From the NCBI GenBank assembly GCA_021531865.1, contig JAFBIW010000017.1:1-41032 (forward strand): DNA of 41,032 nt, in the 5' to 3' direction. This stretch comes from Butyricicoccus pullicaecorum (GTDB taxonomy: Bacteria; Bacillota; Clostridia; Oscillospirales; Butyricicoccaceae). The notes below the pieces were generated by a model. It was given only the letters and a program-made list of their open reading frames with translations. It searched no databases and was not told the DNA's origin. Shown one piece after another: positions 1 through 7,840 of this stretch (positions within the stretch are counted from its first letter, which is position 1; each line of letters opens with the position of its first letter). The position numbers and the translations under genes were made by a program.

Positions 1-166
1 GAACGACGAAGATAAAGTACGGGATCAGGAAGGTCAGGCCGCCGAACTTGGAGACCATGATCGGGAAGCGCCAGATGTTGCCCATGCCGACTGCCGAGCC
101 GATACAGGCCAGAATAAAGCCCCATTTTGACTGGAAGCCATCACGTTTCTCAAGATTATTACTCAT
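1..166 (-). CDS. NSS-family sodium-dependent amino-acid transporter, N-terminal part (runs off window)
   Basis: Reading the minus strand from the ATG at 166 gives 55 residues that continue past the window edge. After a short cytoplasmic N-terminus comes [20 protein letters not shown], the classic first transmembrane helix of neurotransmitter:sodium symporters, whose unwound glycines and GNIWRFP bind Na+ and substrate. Family members import tryptophan, tyrosine, leucine and similar amino acids with Na+. A GGGGTG Shine-Dalgarno lies a few bases upstream. The gene follows the beta-eliminating lyase on the same strand behind a terminator hairpin, so uptake of the lyase substrate (tryptophan or tyrosine) is the natural guess. 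The family is certain; the substrate is inference. Confidence 0.9.
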   Translation of the reverse strand, partial: MSNNLEKRDGFQSKWGFILACIGSAVGMGNIWRFPIMVSKFGGLTFLIPYFIFVV

Positions 167-212
167 ATTTTTTTACACCCCTTTATATACCTCTTTTTGG
201 ATGCAGCTTTTC

Positions 213-251
213 AAAAAAACGCCCGCGGAACTGTTCAGTTTTCCGCGGGCG
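213..251 (-). terminator. Intrinsic terminator between the lyase gene and the NSS transporter
   Basis: A perfect 11-bp stem (220-230 with 241-251, GCGGGCG-rich) is followed on the minus strand by seven T residues (219-213). It would end or attenuate the ridA-lyase transcript before the transporter. Confidence 0.85.
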
Positions 252-342
252 CTGCCTTGGCTTAGGGGATCCTGCGCGCTTTCCGCGCGGCGCAGGTTAC
301 GCAAGATTGTCGAAAGCGTCAGACGCTGGGGAGATCAGGAAC

Positions 343-1995
343 TCAGATCTGGTCGGCGGACGGCGCGTACGGCTCAAGGAATGCATGGAAGTGACGCATC
401 GGCAGATTGTGACCCCAAACGATGCGCATGTTCGGGATGGTCGCGCGATCCTCGTAGAGCGCCTTGACTGCGGCGATCACGTAGTCCAGATGCTCCTTGG
501 TCAGGCGGCTGCGGTCGATCGCGAAGCGAACGACGTTGGCCAGCTCAGCCTGCTGCTCGGGGGTCTTGAGGTCATACTCCATGGAGTAGTCGCCCAGCTC
601 GGAGACACGGATGCCGTAGCGGCGGATCAGCTCGAGCGAGAAGCCCTCACCTGCGAAGGTGTCATGGCCGCGCTTGCCGTCGAAGAACTCATCCATGTTG
701 ATGTAAACGGCATGACCGCCGGCGGGGAGAACGACGCCCTTGACGCCGGCCTTGTAGAAGCCCTGCGCCAGGTACTCGCACTGCTGGACGCGCTCATGCA
801 TGTAGTTGAAGTCGCAGCTCTCGTACAGGCCGACAGCCAGCGCCATGATATCACGGCCGGACATGCCGCCGTAGGAGTCGTTGCCGTAGCAGGAGATCTG
901 CTTGACCTTCAGCAGAACGCCGACGTCGGTCTTGACCGAGCCGTCCTCGTTGAAGTCGGAGAACTTCTGCCAGAACAGACCCTTGTCGCGGAAGGCGAGC
1001 ATGCCGCCCATGTTGGCGTGGCCGTCCTTCTTGGCGGACATGGTGAAGCCGTCGCAGTAGGAGAACATTTCGGAAGCGATCTCGGCGATGGACTTGTCGG
1101 CGTAGCCCTCTTCATTCATCTTGATGAAGTAGCAGTTCTCAGCCCAGCGTGCAACGTCAAAGATCAGCGGGATGTCGTACTTGTGCGCAACGCGGTTGAT
1201 CTCGCGGATGTTGCCCATGGAAACCGGCTGGCCGCAGATCGGGTTGTTGGTGATGCAGGTGAAGATCAGCGGAACGTTCTCCGGGCCGACGGCCTGAATG
1301 AGCTGCTCCAGCTTTTCGATGTCCATGTTGCCCTTGAAGGGGTTCTTCTCGTAGGAGCCGCCCTCGGGTACTTCGTACAGGATCTCCTTGTGGTACAGGT
1401 TGCGCGGAACCGAACCCATCTGCTTGATGTTGCCCTCGGTGGTGTCGAAGTGGCCGTTGGAGGGGATGGTGAAGACCTTGCCCGGATGGCGCTGGGCCAG
1501 GATCTTTTTGACGATCTCCATCAGGACGGACTCAGCCGCGCGGCCCTGCTGGATGATAAAGCTGTTCGGACGCTCCATCTGCGCCGCGCCGCCGTTGAAC
1601 AGGCCGCCCTCGTACTCGCAGAGGTAAACTTCGTCCATCATCTTCTCTACGTCGCGGCAGTCGGTGCGGACGAGGTCGATGATCTTCTTCCAGTTCTTTT
1701 CGCCGCCGCGCTCGAAGATATCGCGGAAGGTGTCGAGCAGGACGTAGTAGCCGGTGTTGCGGCCGTAGGCTTCGTCACCGAGGAACAGGGACGCCCACTG
1801 ATGGTTGGTCATAGCGGTGGTGCCCGAGTCGGACAGCATATCGACGGTCAGCATGCCGGAGGGGAATGCAAACTCGTTGTAATGGGTGGCCTTGAGGGCG
1901 CGCTCGCGCTGCTCAACGGTTACGTTGGGGATGTCGCGTACCGCGAAGGAAAAATGATGGGGAGCGGGGACATTCAGCGGATAGTTCTCAGACAT
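343..1995 (-). CDS. Tryptophanase / tyrosine phenol-lyase family beta-eliminating lyase
   Basis: This is a 550-residue PLP enzyme of the tryptophan indole-lyase/tyrosine phenol-lyase family, which cleaves an aromatic amino acid to indole or phenol, pyruvate and ammonia. Visible family motifs are TNHQW (63-67), FDVARWAENCYFIK (279-292, matching the Asp and Arg that hold the cofactor ring) and SAKKDGHANMGG (320-331); the second Lys, about K323, is the expected Schiff-base residue. Characterised members are about 455-475 residues, so this one is some 80 residues longer. The start is supported by GGAGG in front of the ATG. It follows ridA by 164 bases on the same strand; RidA removes the 2-aminoacrylate that such lyases release. 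I cannot decide between tryptophanase and tyrosine phenol-lyase, and another beta-substituted substrate is possible. Confidence 0.85.
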   Translation of the reverse strand: MSENYPLNVPAPHHFSFAVRDIPNVTVEQRERALKATHYNEFAFPSGMLTVDMLSDSGTTAMTNHQWASLFLGDEAYGRNTGYYVLLDTFRDIFERGGEKNWKKIIDLVRTDCRDVEKMMDEVYLCEYEGGLFNGGAAQMERPNSFIIQQGRAAESVLMEIVKKILAQRHPGKVFTIPSNGHFDTTEGNIKQMGSVPRNLYHKEILYEVPEGGSYEKNPFKGNMDIEKLEQLIQAVGPENVPLIFTCITNNPICGQPVSMGNIREINRVAHKYDIPLIFDVARWAENCYFIKMNEEGYADKSIAEIASEMFSYCDGFTMSAKKDGHANMGGMLAFRDKGLFWQKFSDFNEDGSVKTDVGVLLKVKQISCYGNDSYGGMSGRDIMALAVGLYESCDFNYMHERVQQCEYLAQGFYKAGVKGVVLPAGGHAVYINMDEFFDGKRGHDTFAGEGFSLELIRRYGIRVSELGDYSMEYDLKTPEQQAELANVVRFAIDRSRLTKEHLDYVIAAVKALYEDRATIPNMRIVWGHNLPMRHFHAFLEPYAPSADQI

Positions 1996-2124
1996 AATAA
2001 ATTACCTCCATTTTTTGGCGTTTCGCCTTTCTTCTGTGGAGGTACCCCGGTTGTCGCAGCGGCTTCCGAAGGACCGGCTGCGATTAGCGGACAGCACCTT
2101 GAACTGCGTGGATGCGGTGTGCCT

Positions 2125-2142
2125 GACGTCCGAACGGACGTC
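2125..2142. repeat. Short perfect inverted repeat in the ridA-lyase gap
   Basis: The 8-bp arms GACGTCCG and CGGACGTC are separated by AA, in the 164-base gap between ridA and the lyase gene. There is no T run, so it is more likely an RNA-processing or attenuating hairpin, or chance, than a terminator. Confidence 0.4.
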
Positions 2143-2159
2143 TGCTTCATTGGGTGTTT

Positions 2160-2537
2160 TTACAGAACAGCGACGACCTCGATCTCGACCAGCGCGTCCT
2201 TGGGGAGACGGGCGACCTCGACCGCGGAGCGGGCCGGATAACCGCCTTCGCTGAAGAACTCGGCGTAGACCTCGTTCATTGCGGCGAAGTTGTTCATGTC
2301 GCTCAGGAAAACGGTGGTCTTGACGACGCGGTCCATCCCGACGCTGGCCTCAGCCAGAATCGCCTTGACGTTCGTCAGGGACTGGCGGGTCTGCGCGGCG
2401 ATGCCCTCAGGGAAGGCGCCGGTCGCGGGATCGATCGGGAGCTGGCCCGAGGTGTAAACCATGCCGTTTGCGGCGACGGCCTGTGCATAGGGGCCGATCG
2501 CGGCGGGCGCATGTTCTGTGGAAATAACCTTTTTCAT
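2160..2537 (-). CDS. ridA: RidA (YjgF/YER057c/UK114) enamine/imine deaminase
   Basis: The 125-residue protein hydrolyses reactive enamine/imine intermediates such as 2-aminoacrylate to 2-keto acids and ammonia, protecting PLP enzymes. Family signatures are IGPYAQA near residue 14, YTSGQLPIDP at 28-37, the QTRQSLTNVKAIL helix, and PARSAVEVARLP with the substrate-carboxylate-binding Arg at about 103. An open frame extends upstream of 2537, but AAAGGAGG sits 10 bases before this ATG, which fixes the start. It is first in a minus-strand operon with the PLP lyase, whose product chemistry it suits. A sigma-70-type promoter with a perfect TTGACA lies immediately upstream. Confidence 0.93.
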   Translation of the reverse strand: MKKVISTEHAPAAIGPYAQAVAANGMVYTSGQLPIDPATGAFPEGIAAQTRQSLTNVKAILAEASVGMDRVVKTTVFLSDMNNFAAMNEVYAEFFSEGGYPARSAVEVARLPKDALVEIEVVAVL

Positions 2538-2562
2538 CTTCTCGTTACCTCCTTTGAGAATA

Positions 2563-2591
2563 AATTTATCACCATTCAATAGGTTTGTCAA
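2563..2591 (-). promoter_or_regulatory. Promoter of the ridA-lyase operon
   Basis: On the minus strand TTGACA (2591-2586), a 17-base spacer and TAAATT (2568-2563) preceded by TG (extended -10). The predicted start lies about 20 bases before the ridA ribosome binding site. The 2538-3009 gap around it is AT-rich, carries this and the divergent promoter, and shows no gene. Confidence 0.75.
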
Positions 2592-2889
2592 TGCGTTTTA
2601 TGCAATTTTATTAAATTCACGAGAAGTAAATCGAATTTTATGTATTATTTATATAAATACGGGTGAATTTATGTGGAAGATAACAAGAAAATATTCTTAA
2701 AAATGCGGGGCGAATATGATAGAGTATAACTAAGATAGATCGGAAACGGACAAAACCGGCGAATTTACCGCTTTTCCGGTTTCAATCGGATGGAATCGAG
2801 CTTTAGACATTGATAAGAAATTACGGCCCGATTTGAGAAAAATTTATTACAGCGACGGCAGCATCCGGCGGAGCGGCAGAGAAAAAGAG

Positions 2890-2918
2890 TTACATTTGTC
2901 TGGAATTTATGGTAAAAT
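2890..2918 (+). promoter_or_regulatory. Promoter of the YheO/DauR-like regulator gene
   Basis: TTACAT (2890-2895), a 17-base spacer and TAAAAT (2913-2918) with TGG before it (extended -10). The leader to the ATG would be about 85 nt. Confidence 0.65.
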
Positions 2919-3009
2919 AACAAAAACACAGTCATTTTCTGCCTGTTTCACGCGAGGACGTTTTTTCGTCTGCCGCCGGGCAAGAAAGGGGAAAGGGAGT
3001 GACCTCTGC

Positions 3010-3696
3010 ATGATGAACCGCATTCTGCTCCAGCAATATATGAAGCTGACCGAGTTTCTGGGCCGGGCGCTTGGGCCGGATTATGAGGTCGCGCTGTACG
3101 ATTTAACCGATCCCGACAAGGCGATCATCGCGATCGCCAACCGCCATGTCAGCGGCCGGGAGGTCGGCGCGCCCCTGACCAACGTCGCCCTCCAGATTTT
3201 GGAGGATAAGAGCTACCTGTCCTCCGATTACCGGCTCAATTACCGCGGCCTGTCGGCCGATGACAAGCTGCTGCGCTCCTCGACCCTGTTTATCAAAGGG
3301 GAGGACGGCGAGTTGATCGGCCTGCTGTGCATCAACTTTGACGGCACGCGCTACCGTGAGCTGAGCGACAAGGTGCTTGGGCTGTGCCACCCGGACACCT
3401 TTGTCGAGACCAATTTTCAGTTTGATGAGACCCGGACGCAGGCGCCCGCGCACGAGATGGTCGAGAATTTCCACACCTCGATGGGCGATCTGGCAAGCGA
3501 CGCGGTCGGCGAGGTGCTGCGCGAGATGGGCGTTGAGGCCGACCGCCTGACGCAGGAGGAGAAGATGACCGTCGTGGGCGAGCTGGACAGCCGGGGCGTT
3601 TTTCTGCTCAAGGGCGCGGTCAAGGACGTGGCCGAGGCGCTGCGCTGCTCGCAGGCCAGCGTGTACCGCTACTTAAGCAAGCTCAAAAAGGAATAA
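3010..3696 (+). CDS. YheO/DauR-type transcriptional regulator (PAS-like plus HTH)
   Basis: The 228-residue protein has an N-terminal YheO-like PAS domain (about residues 8-120; note ALYDLTDPDKAIIAIANRHVSGREVG) and a C-terminal helix-turn-helix (about 165-228: SRGVFLLKGAVKDVAEALRC then SQASVYRYLSKLKKE). Family members such as DauR control amino-acid catabolic genes. The start is placed at tandem ATGs (3010 or 3013) behind GAAAGGGAG rather than at the farther upstream ATG of the open frame, which has no good ribosome binding site. The gene is transcribed away from ridA, with both promoters in the shared gap. This suggests that it regulates the ridA-lyase-transporter operon, possibly by sensing the amino acid; that role is inferred. 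Confidence 0.85.
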   Translation: MMNRILLQQYMKLTEFLGRALGPDYEVALYDLTDPDKAIIAIANRHVSGREVGAPLTNVALQILEDKSYLSSDYRLNYRGLSADDKLLRSSTLFIKGEDGELIGLLCINFDGTRYRELSDKVLGLCHPDTFVETNFQFDETRTQAPAHEMVENFHTSMGDLASDAVGEVLREMGVEADRLTQEEKMTVVGELDSRGVFLLKGAVKDVAEALRCSQASVYRYLSKLKKE

Positions 3697-3711
3697 AAGC
3701 ATCGAGAACAT

Positions 3712-3747
3712 AAAAAAGGAGAAAAGCCGCAGCTTTTCTCCTTTTTT
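3712..3747. terminator. Bidirectional intrinsic terminator
   Basis: A perfect 16-bp stem (3712-3727 with 3732-3747) with loop CGCA, and A/T runs at both feet. It ends the plus-strand regulator gene and the convergent minus-strand Lrp/AsnC gene. Confidence 0.95.
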
Positions 3748-3755
3748 GCGTGTTT

Positions 3756-4190
3756 TTATCCGTCCGCAGGCCGTCCGTGCTCCTTGAGGCAGTTGAGATA
3801 GAGATAGGATTCGGTCGTGCTCATATCCTGCAGCTCGCGCACGACGGCGCGGAAGGCGGCCATATCGACACAGTGCACCTTGAGCAGCAGGCCGACACGC
3901 CCGGCCAGATCCCACGCGTCCGTGATGGCCGGGCAGTCCTGCACATATTCGCGCAGCCGCATTTCCTGCCCGGCGTGGGCGGACGCCAGAATGACGGCCT
4001 CGACCTGACAGCCCAGCGCGTTCAGGTCGATCTCGGCCCGGTAGCCCTGAATGACCTTCTGCTCCTCCAGCCGCCGCACGCGCTCGGCGGCCGCCGGGAC
4101 GCTCATATTGATCTGTCCGGCCAGCGCCTTCATTGTAATGCGGCCGTCCCGCTGTAAAATGTCCAGGATCCTGCGATCCGTCTGGTCCAT
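3756..4190 (-). CDS. Lrp/AsnC-family transcriptional regulator
   Basis: The 144-residue protein starts MDQTDRRILDILQRDGRIT, the standard Lrp/AsnC opening. A winged helix-turn-helix occupies residues 1-60 (MKALAGQINMSVPAAAERVRRL) and an alpha/beta RAM effector domain about residues 68-138, ending at the usual family length. These proteins bind an amino acid, form octamers and often repress their own gene. The start has only a weak CAGGA ribosome binding site. It is convergent with the YheO-like regulator and divergent from the small membrane protein at 4414. Amino-acid genes lie on both sides (ridA/lyase and the Liv transporter), but no target is shown by the sequence. Confidence 0.92.
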   Translation of the reverse strand: MDQTDRRILDILQRDGRITMKALAGQINMSVPAAAERVRRLEEQKVIQGYRAEIDLNALGCQVEAVILASAHAGQEMRLREYVQDCPAITDAWDLAGRVGLLLKVHCVDMAAFRAVVRELQDMSTTESYLYLNCLKEHGRPADG

Positions 4191-4231
4191 TTCCTGTTTT
4201 CCCCCGTTTCCGTGACTGTGTTTCTGGTTTT

Positions 4232-4260
4232 ATTGTAGCATAGAAACCGGGAACTATCAA
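4232..4260 (-). promoter_or_regulatory. Promoter of the Lrp/AsnC gene
   Basis: TTGATA (4260-4255), a 17-base spacer and TACAAT (4237-4232) preceded by TGC on the minus strand. This is a strong extended -10 promoter. Confidence 0.75.
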
Positions 4261-4343
4261 TACTGCTTAAAATCCGTCAAGTAAATTGGCGAAAACAAAT
4301 AAGAAAATAAAAGTGGTTTGGACATAACAACTAAATAAAGGTA

Positions 4344-4372
4344 TTCATTTTTGGTGATTTAAACGATATAAT
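4344..4372 (+). promoter_or_regulatory. Promoter of the small membrane protein gene
   Basis: A perfect TATAAT at 4367-4372, with a weak TTCATT 17 bases upstream. It lies about 40 bases before the ATG at 4414. Confidence 0.6.
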
Positions 4373-4413
4373 AGAGATCGAACAAAAGGAAAACGAACAG
4401 GAGGTCATCAAAA

Positions 4414-4641
4414 ATGAATGTTCGCAACGAAAAGAAGATTCTCTCGCAGATGTGGATTGTGATCGCATGTGGTCTGCTGGTCATGGCCGGCGGCATTCAC
4501 CTGCTGTGCACGGCGTCGGCCGGCTCCGCGCTGTATTACACCGGCTGCGCGCTGGCTGTGCTCGCGGCTGCGGTTCTGGTACTCAATACCGCGCGTTCGC
4601 TCGGCAAGCTCGAAAAGCTGGGCCTGTCCAAGGCGCACTGA
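4414..4641 (+). CDS. Small two-helix membrane protein, function unknown
   Basis: The product is 75 residues: a charged N-terminus (MNVRNEKKIL), a hydrophobic segment at about 13-32, a second at about 38-58, then a basic C-terminus. I recognise no family. Real-gene evidence is a perfect TATAAT, a GGAGGT ribosome binding site at proper spacing, the two-helix pattern, and its own downstream terminator. It stands alone between the divergent Lrp/AsnC gene and the Nudix gene. Confidence 0.75.
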   Translation: MNVRNEKKILSQMWIVIACGLLVMAGGIHLLCTASAGSALYYTGCALAVLAAAVLVLNTARSLGKLEKLGLSKAH

Positions 4642-4705
4642 CCGGCCGGCTTCGGCCAACAGTTCCGGAGCTGACGCAGGCGTCCGGAAAGCTGGAATAT
4701 GATGC

Positions 4706-4744
4706 AAAAAGACGGCGGATCGACGTAAGATCGGCCGTCTTTTT
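4706..4744 (+). terminator. Intrinsic terminator after the small membrane protein
   Basis: AAAAAGACGGC (4706-4716) pairs with GCCGTCTTTTT (4734-4744), with an extra inner GATC/GATC pairing. Confidence 0.85.
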
Positions 4745-4763
4745 CTATTTTGCGCCCGCCGCC

Positions 4764-4792
4764 TTGTGGGACGGCCGCGAACGGCGTATACT
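4764..4792 (+). promoter_or_regulatory. Promoter of the Nudix gene
   Basis: TTGTGG (4764-4769), a 17-base spacer, TATACT (4787-4792). Confidence 0.6.
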
Positions 4793-4824
4793 AGGATACA
4801 GAATAAAAGGAAGGGGTCACACCG

Positions 4825-5316
4825 ATGAAGTATTGCATGGAGTGCGGGGCGAAGCTGGAGGAACGGTTTCTGGAAAATGAGGGCATGATCCCCTATTGTC
4901 CGGCCTGTCAGGCGTTCCGCTTTCCGGTTTTCAGCACAGCCGTGAGCATGATCGTCCTGTCACCCGGGCGGGACCGCGTGCTGCTCATCAAGCAGTACGG
5001 CCGTCCGGCGTACATTTTAGTCGCGGGGTATATCAACAAGGGGGAGGACGCGGAGCACGCCGTGCGCCGCGAGGTGCGGGAGGAAATGGGGCTGACGGTC
5101 GGGCAGCTCCACTACAACCGGAGCGAGTATTTCCCAAATACCAACACGCTGATGCTCAATTTCACATGCGTGGCCGAGGAGGACTGCCTGGACGGCATGA
5201 CCGCCGAGGTGGACGAGGCCGCGTGGTATCCGATCGAGGAAGCGCGGCGGCGGATCAAGCCGGACAGTCTGGCCCAGCGGTTTCTGGAGGACTGGGTGCG
5301 GGCCGGGCAAAACTGA
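4825..5316 (+). CDS. Zinc-ribbon Nudix hydrolase, NudC-related
   Basis: The 163-residue protein has an N-terminal zinc ribbon with two CxxC knuckles (C4/C7 and C25/C28) followed by a Nudix fold. The Nudix box is complete: G-x5-E-x7-REVREEMGL, beginning GYINKGE, so the Mg2+-binding glutamates are present. The layout resembles NADH pyrophosphatase NudC, but the NudC specificity stretch (SQPWPFP type) reads RSEYFPNTNTLM, so NAD(H) or NAD-capped RNA as substrate is not assured. The ribosome binding site is AAGGAAGGGG. It is a single gene with its own promoter. Confidence 0.88.
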   Translation: MKYCMECGAKLEERFLENEGMIPYCPACQAFRFPVFSTAVSMIVLSPGRDRVLLIKQYGRPAYILVAGYINKGEDAEHAVRREVREEMGLTVGQLHYNRSEYFPNTNTLMLNFTCVAEEDCLDGMTAEVDEAAWYPIEEARRRIKPDSLAQRFLEDWVRAGQN

Positions 5317-5415
5317 AAACACAGAGGAAACACAGGGCGTGCCGCAGAGCGCGTCCTGTTTTTTATGGCTGCGGGACGGCTTTTTGTTAGATACGTGTTT
5401 CGTAAATGGTTTAAG

Positions 5416-5435
5416 GAAACAAATATTGTTGTTTC
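5416..5435. promoter_or_regulatory. Candidate operator: 20-bp palindrome upstream of the sugar operon
   Basis: GAAACAA, six bases, TTGTTTC: perfect 7-bp arms, ending six bases before the -35 box of the GH4 operon promoter. The position suits an activator or repressor site; no regulator gene lies in the operon. Confidence 0.5.
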
Positions 5436-5441
5436 TGGCGA

Positions 5442-5470
5442 TTGCGGGGCGGACGGAGGGGGATTATACT
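5442..5470 (+). promoter_or_regulatory. Promoter of the six-gene sugar operon
   Basis: TTGCGG (5442-5447), a 17-base spacer, TATACT (5465-5470), giving a leader of about 50 nt to the first ATG. Confidence 0.65.
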
Positions 5471-5527
5471 GGGGATAACAGGAAAACAGAGGCCGGATCG
5501 CGGCCTTGTGAACGGGAGGAAAGAACT

Positions 5528-6886
5528 ATGAAATTAACAGTCATCGGCGGCGGCGGGGTGCGCTCCATGTTTCTGGCCAAGAGCATTGCGCAGCGCGCGG
5601 CCGACCTGCACATCACCGAACTCGTCTTTATGGACAACGATCCGGAGAAGTTACGGATTTACGGCGGTTTGGCCGCGCATGTTTCTGAAATGCTCAATCC
5701 GACGCTGAAATTCCGGCTGACGGAAGACCCGGTCGACGCGGTCGCGGACGCCGATTACGTCATCACAACCATCCGGGTGGGCGGTGATCACACCCGCGTG
5801 CGGGACGAGCGCATCGCGCTCGATCTGGGCATTCTGGGGCAGGAGACCACGGGCGCGGCCGGTCTGTCCTTCGCCATGCGCAGCGTGCCCGCACTGGCCG
5901 GCTACTGCGATTTGATTCGGAAACACTCCAAGCCCACCGTCAAGGTGTTCAACTTCACCAACCCGGCGGGCGTGGTCTCGCAGGCCCTGCGCGACATGGG
6001 CTACGACTTCACCTACGGCATCTGCGACGCGCCCAGCGGCATGCTGCACCAGTTTGCCGACCTGTACGGCCGTAAGCCCGAGGAGGTCACCGGCGAGTGC
6101 TACGGCCTGAACCACCTGTCCTTCTTCCGCGAGATCCTGCTCGACGGCCGCAACATCGTGCCCGAGCTGATCGCGCGCGACGACGCCTATACCGAGACCG
6201 ATATGCGCTTCTTCCACAAAGATCTGCTCGAGCACATGGGCTGCGTGCTCAACGAGTACCTGTATTATTTCTACTACCGTGAGCAGGCGGTCGAGAACAT
6301 TCTGAAGGCGGGCGTGACCCGCGGCGAGGTCATCGAGGACATCAACCGGCAGATGACGGCCGAGCTGTCGCAGATGGACATTGAAAACGATTTTGAAGGC
6401 TGTCTGGCCTGCTTTGAGAAGTGGTACGGCCGCCGGGAGGACGCCTACATGGCCAACGAGACCGGCGTGCGCCGCACCAAGGCGTGGAAGTTCGACGTCT
6501 TCGCGCCCGACGCGGGCGGCTACGCGGGCGTTGCCCTCCGCTTCATCGAGCTGACCGAGTCGGGTAAGACCGGCTCGATGATCCTGTGCACGCCCAATCA
6601 GGGCGCGATCCCGGGGCTGCGGGACGACGACATCGTTGAGATCACCTGTGACATCACGCCGGACGGCGTTGTGCCGCATAAGGTACCCGATCCCGACCCG
6701 CGCGCGCTCGAGCTGATCCGCCGGGTCAAGTGCTACGAGCGGCTGGCGGCCAAGGCCATCGTCGAGCACGATCAGCAGGCGGCGGTCGACTGCCTGATGC
6801 TCCACCCGCTGGTCAATTCCTATTCGCTGGCGACCCGGCTGGCCGAGCAGTATTTTAAGCTGAACACGCCGTACTGGCAGGCGTAA
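5528..6886 (+). CDS. Glycoside hydrolase family 4 protein (NAD+/Mn2+-dependent)
   Basis: The 452-residue protein has the GH4 plan: an N-terminal Rossmann motif IGGGGVRS (6-13), GILGQETTGAAG (101-112), FNFTNPAGV (141-149), ICDAPSG with the metal Cys at about 166, and GLNHLSFF with the metal His at about 196. GH4 enzymes cleave alpha- or beta-glycosides, often phosphorylated, by oxidising C3 with NAD+, eliminating the aglycone, and re-reducing. The start is set by GGGAGGAAAG before the ATG; the open frame extends upstream without a site. It is first of six genes, with 13 bases to the kinase. Substrate unknown. The loop reads ICDAPSG rather than the more usual CNVPIG type, so it may be an unusual branch. 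Confidence 0.85.
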   Translation: MKLTVIGGGGVRSMFLAKSIAQRAADLHITELVFMDNDPEKLRIYGGLAAHVSEMLNPTLKFRLTEDPVDAVADADYVITTIRVGGDHTRVRDERIALDLGILGQETTGAAGLSFAMRSVPALAGYCDLIRKHSKPTVKVFNFTNPAGVVSQALRDMGYDFTYGICDAPSGMLHQFADLYGRKPEEVTGECYGLNHLSFFREILLDGRNIVPELIARDDAYTETDMRFFHKDLLEHMGCVLNEYLYYFYYREQAVENILKAGVTRGEVIEDINRQMTAELSQMDIENDFEGCLACFEKWYGRREDAYMANETGVRRTKAWKFDVFAPDAGGYAGVALRFIELTESGKTGSMILCTPNQGAIPGLRDDDIVEITCDITPDGVVPHKVPDPDPRALELIRRVKCYERLAAKAIVEHDQQAAVDCLMLHPLVNSYSLATRLAEQYFKLNTPYWQA

Positions 6887-6899
6887 GGAGGGCGAAGCT

Positions 6900-7811
6900 A
6901 TGTCATTTGTCGCCGGAGCGGGCAACGTCAACGTCGATCTGGTGTTCAGCGGCCTGCCGCGCCTGCCCGAGGAGGGCGAGGAGCTGTACGCCCGGTCGTT
7001 CAGCGTGCAGATGGGCGGCGGTACGCCGGGCACGCTGATCAACCTGAGCCGTCTGGGTGTCCCGACCTGCCTGCAAACCCTGCTCGGCCCCGATATGTTT
7101 TCCGATTTCGCCCGCCGCGCGTTCGCCGAAAACGGCGTTTCGCCGGTCAATCTGTACCACGGCGACCGCATCCCGCTCAACATCTCGGTGGCCGCGCTGA
7201 CCCCGGGTGACCGCACCTTCCTGTCGTACAGCGAGAGCGGCCCGGTCACGGACGAGATGCAGGAGGCGGTCTATCATGCCTCGCGCGGGGCCAAGCTGGT
7301 CACCATGCAGCTCGGCTACCTCGAGGCCTACCGCAGGCTCAAGCAGGAGGGCGCGGTGCTGGTCTTCGACACCGGCTGGCTGGACGATCTGAGCATCGAA
7401 AACTACCGGGAATACATCGAATTGGCCGATTATTATACGCCAAACCAGAAGGAGGCGCTCAAGATCACCGGGGCGGACACGCCCGCCCGCGCGGCAGAGA
7501 TTCTGAGCGATTATTTTGAAAACGTCATCGTCAAGCTGGACAAGGACGGCTGTCTGATCCGCGAAAACGGCCGGGAGCACGTGATCCCGAACATCCCGGA
7601 GTTTGCGCATCAGGATTCGACCGGCGCGGGCGACGCCTTTCTGGCCGGTCTGCTGTACGGTCTGTATCACGATTACAGCTTCCGCGAAAGTGTGCTGTTC
7701 GGCAACATCACGGGGGGCAAATGCGTGACCGCCGTGGGCTGCCTGACTGCCTACTGCACCGAGCCCGAGCTGCTCGCGCTGGCGAAAAAATACCGCGGTT
7801 TTCTCGCGTAA
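6900..7811 (+). CDS. PfkB/ribokinase-family carbohydrate kinase
   Basis: The 303-residue protein opens AGAGNVNVDLV (PfkB N-terminal region), carries the glycine motif MGGGTPGTLINLSRLG (38-53), and has the catalytic anion hole DSTGAGDAFLAG at 239-250 with D245 as the base. The family phosphorylates sugars or nucleosides with ATP. Second gene of the operon; the ribosome binding site is AAGGAGGG overlapping the end of the GH4 gene. It presumably phosphorylates the sugar released or remodelled by its neighbours. Confidence 0.92.
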   Translation: MSFVAGAGNVNVDLVFSGLPRLPEEGEELYARSFSVQMGGGTPGTLINLSRLGVPTCLQTLLGPDMFSDFARRAFAENGVSPVNLYHGDRIPLNISVAALTPGDRTFLSYSESGPVTDEMQEAVYHASRGAKLVTMQLGYLEAYRRLKQEGAVLVFDTGWLDDLSIENYREYIELADYYTPNQKEALKITGADTPARAAEILSDYFENVIVKLDKDGCLIRENGREHVIPNIPEFAHQDSTGAGDAFLAGLLYGLYHDYSFRESVLFGNITGGKCVTAVGCLTAYCTEPELLALAKKYRGFLA

Positions 7812-7840
7812 CAGAAACAAAATTAAGGAGGAATTCCGTC

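Noticed and set aside
2125-2142. Inverted repeat as an intrinsic terminator between ridA and the lyase
   Set aside because: No T run on either strand; kept only as an inverted repeat.
127-2241. A 704-codon plus-strand open frame across the ridA-lyase region
   Set aside because: It runs antisense to two well-recognised genes, has no family motif and a low-complexity Val/Leu/Ala/Asp composition typical of the GC-rich shadow frame.
2518-2700. 60-codon plus-strand frame in the ridA upstream gap
   Set aside because: It overlaps the ridA start and promoter; composition is that of AT-rich intergenic DNA.
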